Shown here in pieces: positions 58,610 to 64,000 of a stretch of 64,000 nucleotides of DNA; positions within the stretch are counted from its first letter, which is position 1; each line of letters begins with the position of its first letter. The position numbers and the translations under genes are program-made. The notes beneath the pieces are model-generated. The model ran no database searches. It saw only the letters and a list, made by a program, of their open reading frames with translations, and was not told the origin of the DNA. The DNA comes from Paraburkholderia panacisoli (lineage in GTDB: Bacteria; Pseudomonadota; Gammaproteobacteria; Burkholderiales; Burkholderiaceae). Where the stretch lies: positions 1 to 64,000 of the forward strand of contig NZ_VTUZ01000011.1 of NCBI RefSeq assembly GCF_008369935.1, written 5' to 3'.

Positions 58610-59842
58610 ATGTCCGCAACACCGTCTTCGTTAAGCACTGCCCAGCCCGCTTCACTCGACGCCCGCGCGATCTTCGCGACGTTCGCCGGCTTGTGCGGCA
58701 GTCTCGTCGCGATCGGCCTCGCGCGCTTCGCGTACACGCCGCTGATTCCGTCGCTGATCCAGGCGCACTGGTTCACGTCGTCGCAAGCGGTGACGCTCGG
58801 CGCGGCGAATTTCGCGGGCTATCTGATCGGCGCGTTGATCGGCCGGCCAATTGCGTCGGTGTTGTCGAACCGCAGCGCGTTGCGCCTGCTGATGGCGGTG
58901 GTGACCGCCGCCTTCTTCGCCTGTGCGTATCCTCTGTCGATTAGCTGGTTCTTCGCATGGCGCCTGCTGTCGGGTATTTCCGGCGGCGCGATCATGGTGC
59001 TGGTGGCGACCTCGATTCTTCCGCACATTCCCGCGCCGCGCCGCGGCTTTGTCAGCGGCATGATCTTTCTCGGGCTCGGTTTGGGCATCGCGGCATCCGG
59101 CACGCTGATTCCGAAGCTGCTGCACTTCGGTTTGCAAACCACGTGGATCGGCCTCGGCGTGGTGGCGCTGGTATTGACCGCGGCGAGCTGGTTCGGCTGG
59201 CCGTCGACCAATCCCCCAGCCCCGCTGGTCCCGGCCGGCAGTCATCATGCCGCGCGTCCTCACGGCCTCAAGCTGCATGTGCTGTACGCACAATACGCGG
59301 CCAACGCGCTCGGCCTCGTTCCGGCGATGGTGTTGCTGGTCGACTACGTGGCGCGCGGCCTCGGACGCGGCGCTGCGATCGGCGCCGACTTCTGGGTGCT
59401 GTACGGTCTCGCCGCGATTGCCGGTCCGGTGATTTGCGGCAACGTGGCCGATCGCATCGGCTTCGGCAACGCGTACCGGATCGCACTCTTTCTGCAAGCC
59501 GCGGCCGTGGCGATGCTCGCGCTGTCGGGCAGCACGCTCGCGCTGGCGACGGCGACCGTGATCCTCGGCATCTTCACGCCGGGCATCGTGCCGCTCGTGC
59601 TCGGCCGCATTCACGAACTCGTGCCGCACGATCACATCGAACAGCGGGCCTCATGGAGCCGCGCGACGACGGCCTTTGCGTTGTTCCAGGCGCTCGGCGG
59701 CTATGGGTACTCGTTTCTGTTCTCGCATACGCATAACGACTACGCGCTGATTTTCATCTGCGGCGCGGTGGCGCTTGCAGTGGCTTTCATCGCGGACCTC
59801 GTCGTATCGCGTTTCGGCGGCGCGCGCCGCGTATCGGCGTGA
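58610..59842 (+). CDS. MFS transporter, YbfB/YjiJ family
   Basis: About 410 residues with 12 membrane helices. It begins with a polar N-terminus then ATFAGLCGSLVAIGLARFAYTPLIPSLI, the YbfB/YjiJ opening. Other features are GALIGRPIASVLSNRSALRLL and GFVSGMIFLGLGLGIAASGTLIP. AAAGGAAT before the ATG at 58610 decides the start. Substrate unknown. It is probably regulated by the TetR protein encoded upstream. Confidence 0.82.
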   Translation: MSATPSSLSTAQPASLDARAIFATFAGLCGSLVAIGLARFAYTPLIPSLIQAHWFTSSQAVTLGAANFAGYLIGALIGRPIASVLSNRSALRLLMAVVTAAFFACAYPLSISWFFAWRLLSGISGGAIMVLVATSILPHIPAPRRGFVSGMIFLGLGLGIAASGTLIPKLLHFGLQTTWIGLGVVALVLTAASWFGWPSTNPPAPLVPAGSHHAARPHGLKLHVLYAQYAANALGLVPAMVLLVDYVARGLGRGAAIGADFWVLYGLAAIAGPVICGNVADRIGFGNAYRIALFLQAAAVAMLALSGSTLALATATVILGIFTPGIVPLVLGRIHELVPHDHIEQRASWSRATTAFALFQALGGYGYSFLFSHTHNDYALIFICGAVALAVAFIADLVVSRFGGARRVSA

Positions 59843-60007
59843 TCGGTTGACGACGGGTTGAAGCGCTTGCGCCTTCGATGCTTCGTGTTGGGCACGCGGT
59901 TTGCTCGATAGGGTCAGCGGTACTGTTTTCAGCGCGCCGCCGCCAAAAGCGGCATCAAGCGATCCAACTGAAGACAGGTCCTTGTCAACCAGGCGGAGGT
60001 CATTGAT

Positions 60008-60163
60008 ATGTTGGGAACTATTCTTCTGATCGTGCTGATTCTTCTGCTCATCGGCGCATTTCCGTCGTGGCCGCATAGCCGTTCGTGGGGCTACGGTCCG
60101 ACCGGTGGGCTCGGCGTTGTCCTGATCGTGGTGATCGTGCTGCTGATTGCCGGCGTGATATAG
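60008..60163 (+). CDS. DUF3309 small membrane protein
   Basis: 51 residues: MLGTILLIVLILLLIGAFP, a SWPHSRSWGYGPTGG loop, then a second hydrophobic helix ending AGVI. This is the DUF3309 pattern. GGAGG eight bases upstream supports translation. Family function is unknown. Confidence 0.82.
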   Translation: MLGTILLIVLILLLIGAFPSWPHSRSWGYGPTGGLGVVLIVVIVLLIAGVI

Positions 60164-60292
60164 CCAACGCGAGCTGATCCCTAACGAGGCTCAATTCAGT
60201 CCAGCCGCCGGCCCCCATGCGATATGCGTCGCATGGGGGCCGGCGGCGTCACGTTCAGAGTCCAGACGCACCCTGCCACGCCGGAGCGTGCG

Positions 60293-60977
60293 ATGGAAAA
60301 GTTACCCGCCAATCAGGTCGCGCTGATCACGGGCGCCAGTTCGGGCATCGGCTATGGCGTCGCAAAAGGCGCTGTCGGACGCAGGCGCGGCCGTGGTGCT
60401 GAACGATCATTCGCATCCCGAAGGAGCGGAGCAACTCGCCAGCGAGATCGAGAAAGCCGGCGGCGCAGCGTTCGCGCATCGAGCCGACGTGGCCGATCCC
60501 GCACAGGTCGGCGCCATGTTCGATGCATGCCGCGCGCGTTTCGACAGTGTCGATATCGTGGTGGCGAATGCCGGCTTGCAGAAAGACAGCGCGTTCGCCG
60601 AGATGACGCTGGGCCATTGGCAAACCGTGCTATCGACCAATCTGACCGGCCAATTCCTGACGAGCCAGGCAGCAGTCAAGGAATTCCGCCGACGCGGGCC
60701 CAAGCCCGTATCCAACGCTTTGGGCAAGATCATTTGTATGAGTTCGGTTCACGAAGTGATTGCGTGGGCCGGACACGTCAATTACGCGGCGTCAAAAGGC
60801 GGCATTCAGATGTTCATGAAATCGCTCGCGCAGGAAGTCGCGCCGGAGCGCATTCGCGTCAATTCCGGCAAGGCCGCCGTGTGGCTCGCTTCGGATGAAA
60901 GCGACTACGTGGTCGGCACGACCTTGTTCGTCGACGGCGGGATGACGTTGTATCCGTGCTTTGTCGATAACGATTAG
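60293..60977 (+). pseudogene. glucose 1-dehydrogenase-like SDR, frameshifted and internally deleted
   Basis: The N-terminus MEKLPANQVALITGASSGIGYGVAK is a short-chain dehydrogenase NAD-binding motif. One extra base in 60364-60369 (AAAAGG run) shifts the frame. The rest continues in the other frame: ALSDAGAAVVLNDHSHPEGA, NAG in IVVANAGLQ, catalytic Ser in CMSSVHE and Tyr/Lys in NYAASKGG. After RIRVNS about 40 residues of the usual substrate-binding region are missing, and the sequence resumes at GKAAVWLASDESDYV. Two lesions make an active enzyme unlikely. Confidence 0.8.
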
Positions 60978-61408
60978 CGGTTGCTGGCCTGATCGGCCCG
61001 CACGGCGAAGCCGCAGAGCGTGAGAAGCGTGACGCAATGAGCGATGTGAAGCCGGTGCAGTTCAGCATCGCGTTGCGTGAGAATCTGCCCTGAAATCCGC
61101 GCTGAATTCCGTCCTCTGCTGAAACTACTACGTGGACGCGCTGCGCGATTTACGCGCCATGCCGACTGCTAGTTACTTGATCAGACTCGCAACGATGCAG
61201 CACGGACCGCAGTCGCCCGCACGCTCGGGCGCCGTAATGCGCAAGGCCGCGAATCGCGCCGCGACGGCGATTCACGCTTGTATGACGTGTGCTTCGTGCG
61301 CGCGCTGCGCGCCTTACGCGCACTCGCAGGGCCACTCGAATCGGGTCGGGCACGGCGGATGCTGAATCACCATCGTATTCAAACCTCGATACGAAAGGAG
61401 ATCACATC
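60978..61408. other. intergenic stretch without a recognised gene
   Basis: About 430 bases after the broken SDR. No reading frame resembles a known protein. A short AAAGGAG ribosome site appears only at the end, for the next small gene. Confidence 0.5.
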
Positions 61409-61483
61409 ATGCCTTACCTACTCGGCTGGCTGCTTGGCGTTCCGTTGATCGTACTGGTCATCCTGTACCTGATCTTTCATTAA
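61409..61483 (+). CDS. 24-residue hydrophobic peptide
   Basis: MPYLLGWLLGVPLIVLVILY plus LIFH: a single membrane helix with a good ribosome site (AAAGGAG, eight bases before ATG). The composition resembles the first helix of the DUF3309 protein nearby. Small membrane peptides of this size are often real in proteobacteria. Function unknown. Confidence 0.5.
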   Translation: MPYLLGWLLGVPLIVLVILYLIFH

Positions 61484-61753
61484 CCCGTGCGCCATACGCA
61501 GGCGCATGCCGTCGATCCGACGGTCATCTACTGCGGCGCAGCTCGATCGACGGCTGCATGAGAGGCGACGCCCGAGTTTGCGGCGTCGCCTTTCGCATGT
61601 CTGCACCTCCTCCACATAGGCTTCGCGCTGCTCGTTCGGCGCTTGCGCCTTTTCCCTTGCACTGCGGAAAATAGCGCGTAAAACTAATCTGAGCAGTCCG
61701 CAAAATGCCATTTCTGCACACGTGCGCGAGCGCGCACGAGGAAGGAGGGACCG

Positions 61754-62125
61754 ATGGCAAACAACGAGTACACACTATCGCATCAGGATGTGGTGAAGGC
61801 CATCATCATTGATCAGAATATTCACGAGGGTTTCTGGACGCTCAACGTCAATTTCAACGTCGCCGCGAGCCACGCTCCGCGTGTGCCCGATCCCAGCCTC
61901 ACCGTGACGATCAAGGGCATCGGCATCATGCGCGCGCCGCCAACCGATCCGTTTGCGGTCGACGCCGCGCTCATCAATCCAACTCCGCCTCAACCTGTCG
62001 AAGGAACCGTGCACGTCACGTCGGCCGTCAACGGCACGCATGGCAACGGCATGCAATTTTGCCGCGACGTGTATCGCAATGTCGCAATACAGAGCCCGAT
62101 TAAAGCGCCCTTTAAACGAGGCTGA
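61754..62125 (+). CDS. hypothetical protein
   Basis: 123 residues with GAAGGAGGGA as a strong ribosome site. It starts MANNEYTLSHQDVVKAIIID and has a beta-rich middle (FWTLNVNFNVAASHAP, LTVTIKGIGIMRAP) and a single Cys (MQFCRDVY). No signal or membrane segment. I do not recognise the family. Confidence 0.6.
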   Translation: MANNEYTLSHQDVVKAIIIDQNIHEGFWTLNVNFNVAASHAPRVPDPSLTVTIKGIGIMRAPPTDPFAVDAALINPTPPQPVEGTVHVTSAVNGTHGNGMQFCRDVYRNVAIQSPIKAPFKRG

Positions 62126-62202
62126 TCGGGCCGAAGCCGCCGCGTTCAGCGATTGGCGGCGTAACGGAACGCGGCGCGCCCGGCGGTATGCGATTGCACG
62201 AA

Positions 62203-62337
62203 TCAGCGTACCGCCGCCATCAGCGCACGCCAACCGGCGCTGAGCGCTCGGCTCATCGTCAGTACGTTGACCGGACCGGGGGAGTAGACGAGAACGAGAG
62301 ACGCAACAAGAAATGAAACGTACAGCTGGATCGACAT
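62203..62337 (-). pseudogene. LysE-family exporter fragment
   Basis: A start at 62337 gives MSIQLYVSFLVASLVLVYSP, GPVNVLTMSRALSAGWRALM and a stop after 44 residues. The first 40 match the N-terminus of LysE/RhtB amino-acid exporters (about 200 residues), with the SPGPVN motif. The rest of the gene is absent. It lies next to a broken Lrp gene; LysE exporters are often paired with Lrp-type regulators. Confidence 0.7.
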
Positions 62338-62726
62338 TGGTGGGCAGGTGGTTGCTGCATGCCCATGCGCGCTGCCGAAACCCACGCGCTTCGAGCAGCG
62401 GGGAGCGCGGACGATCAGGACAAGCATCGGTCAGGAACATGCGTCCATGCCCGGCGAGCGCGCCTTCCGGCACTGATGGCGCCGGAATTCGCCCGCGTGC
62501 CGCCTTCCTGTGAAGGCGGCGAGACACCGGATGGCAGCTTGTGGCCGCGCAAGGCCGCGTAACCTGGAGCTCGCGGCCCGGACGGTTGTCCCGGGCATGA
62601 ATGCACGCTGAAAATATACCCGAACGCAAGCTGGATAAGCTTCTTAAAGGCGTGGATGAACCGATCCACGGCGGAACGACATTCCTTTAAAATTGAATTT
62701 TCCAGAACAAACTTCCGACCTCATCC
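62338..62726. other. spacer between the LysE fragment and the Lrp gene
   Basis: About 390 bases with no gene I can support. It contains local repeats of GCCGCCTTCC/GGAAGGCGGC-like words (near 62460 and 62500-62520) that could form a hairpin. Confidence 0.45.
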
Positions 62727-63198
62727 ATGACCGCCCGAAACCGCCCGCTCGACAACCAGGATCGCAAGATCATGCGCGAGCTACAGAAGAACGCCCGGCT
62801 GAGTAACGCCGAGCTTGCCGAACTGGTCGGCATGTCGACCACCGCGTGCTGGAACCGCACGCGTCAGCTGGAGACCGAAGGGTATATCCGCGGCTATGTC
62901 GCGTTGCTCGATCAGCAGAAGCTCGGCTTCGCAGACGTAGCTGCTCGAAGTCACGCTCGACCGTCACGACGACGACGCGCTCGCCCGCTTCGGCGCCGAA
63001 CTGGCGACGCTGTCCGAAGTGCTCGAAGCGTATCTGGTCTCGGGTGACTACGACTATCTGGTCAAAGTGGCGGTCGACGGCACGGCCGGCTACGAACGGT
63101 TCCTGCGCGAAAAGCTGTACAAGATCGCCGGCATTCGTCACAGCCGCTCGATGTTCGCGCTGCGCTGCATGAAGAGCATTCCGTCGATTGCGATCTGA
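62727..63198 (+). pseudogene. Lrp/AsnC-family regulator interrupted by a one-base insertion
   Basis: The first part has the Lrp helix-turn-helix: LDNQDRKIMRELQKNARLSN, then AELAELVGMSTTACWNRTRQLE. After KLGFADV the frame is lost; removing one base near 62939 restores LLEVTLDRHDDD and continues through SGDYDYLVKVAVDG and YKIAGIRHSRS to the stop at 63196. The joined product would be about 156 residues, the normal family length. It could be a true frameshift mutation or a single sequencing error. Confidence 0.82.
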
Positions 63199-63235
63199 CG
63201 TGCCAATGCGCCGAAGCCCGCCACTCGTGCCGAGC

Positions 63236-64000
63236 TTATTGCGCGGCACGCGACGCCGCGATGATCGCATCGGCGACGGCCTTCGGCTGGCTCACCATCG
63301 CGACATGGCTCGCATTGACGCGCGTCACTTTCGCGTCGATGTTCGCGGCCATCTTCTGCTGCAGGTTCGGATCGATCATGCGGTCCTGACCGGAGATCAC
63401 GAAGTACGACGGCTTGTCGTGCCACGCCGCTTTGGTCACCTTCTCGTCGAGGCAGCCAGCAGCCCACGGCGCCTGAGTCGCCGCGATCAAACGCTTTTCC
63501 GGCAACGGCAGATCCTGCGCGAAATCGTCGAGTACCGCTTTCGTCGAAAGCGTCAGGTAACCGGCTTCGTCCTTGCGCAGCTCGCTCGCCCAGGCCGGCG
63601 CCGGTGCGCCTTTCGTCATGTCGGCGATGGACTGCCCGCTGTCGGGCGCGAACGCCGCCACGTAGACGAGACTCTTGACCTTGTCGTCGTTGCCCGCCTC
63701 GCTGACCACGACACCGCCCCACGAATGGCCGACCAGGATGACCGGGCCCGTCTGCTGATCGATCACGCGTTTGGTCGCCGATACATCGTCGGCCAACGAA
63801 CTCAGCGGATTCTGTACCGCCACCACGTGCAGCCCGCGCGCTTCGAGCAGCGGAATCACCTTGTCCCAACTGGAGCCGTCGGCGAATGCGCCGTGCACGA
63901 GCACGACGTTCTTGCCCTTCAGATCCTGAGGTGGGGCGGCGTGCGAAGCCTGCAACATGAACAGTCCACCAAGCAGCAATGCGGACCCGAGGCACTTCTT
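63236..64000 (-). CDS. alpha/beta hydrolase, 5' end outside the window
   Basis: The frame is open to the right edge, so the start is beyond 64000; about 254 residues are visible. A signal-peptide core (ALLLGGLFMLQASHA) precedes the fold: VVLVHGAFADGSSW (oxyanion region), nucleophile Ser in VILVGHSWGGVVVSEA, acid near SGQDRMIDPN, His in VNASHVAMVSQP. It resembles secreted alpha/beta hydrolases of the esterase/EstC group. The substrate is unknown. Confidence 0.82.
   Translation of the reverse strand, partial: KKCLGSALLLGGLFMLQASHAAPPQDLKGKNVVLVHGAFADGSSWDKVIPLLEARGLHVVAVQNPLSSLADDVSATKRVIDQQTGPVILVGHSWGGVVVSEAGNDDKVKSLVYVAAFAPDSGQSIADMTKGAPAPAWASELRKDEAGYLTLSTKAVLDDFAQDLPLPEKRLIAATQAPWAAGCLDEKVTKAAWHDKPSYFVISGQDRMIDPNLQQKMAANIDAKVTRVNASHVAMVSQPKAVADAIIAASRAAQ

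Overview
The window is GC-rich DNA with the gene content of a beta-proteobacterium of the Burkholderia/Paraburkholderia type. The signs are DUF4148 and DUF3309 small proteins, a Tat-exported PenA-like class A beta-lactamase beside a LysR regulator, gram-negative porins, and mhp and ferulate catabolic clusters. This assignment rests on family recognition; no database search was run. I see no rRNA, tRNA, CRISPR array or intact insertion sequence.

Layout. (1) 1-5.5 kb: a 3-(3-hydroxyphenyl)propionate (mhp) operon (mhpA-mhpB-mhpD-mhpF, running off the left edge) with a divergent IclR regulator and a palindromic operator. (2) 5.5-10.6 kb: a TctDE-like two-component pair divergent from an SsuA/TauA-type ABC importer, closed by a strong terminator. 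(3) 10.9-15.4 kb: a TPR membrane protein, a GH108 muramidase overlapping a holin-like protein, and a phospholipase C-like phosphoesterase. (4) 15.5-18.7 kb: DUF4148 protein, small secreted protein, squalene synthase family enzyme, amidohydrolase. (5) 18.7-28.3 kb: a ferulate module. Feruloyl-CoA synthetase, vanillin dehydrogenase and feruloyl-CoA hydratase/lyase are on the minus strand. A MarR regulator, MhpT-like transporter, porin and tannase/feruloyl esterase are on the plus strand. Two matching palindromes tie the two arms together. (6) 28.7-34.4 kb: KaiC-like ATPase plus receiver protein, a tehA remnant, DUF4126, beta-lactamase/LysR, and an LRAT-fold protein.

(7) 34.7-55.5 kb is the most unusual part. 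Six small proteins with double-glycine leaders surround a complete peptide export machine. The machine has a C39 peptidase-ABC exporter carrying two cyclic-nucleotide-binding-like domains, an HlyD adaptor, a TolC-like channel and a parvulin prolyl isomerase. Interleaved with it are a sigma-54 activator, a Ser/Thr kinase, a PP2C phosphatase, a double-FHA protein, a caspase-FGE fusion and two DUF4399 proteins. Sigma-54 (-24/-12) promoters lie before four of the peptide genes. I read this as a sigma-54-driven, phospho-threonine-controlled system that secretes GG-leader peptides. The role of the peptides is unknown.

(8) 55.7-64 kb: two MFS transporters around a TetR regulator with tandem 22-bp operators, small membrane peptides, and several decaying genes (SDR, LysE, Lrp). 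An alpha/beta hydrolase runs off the right edge.
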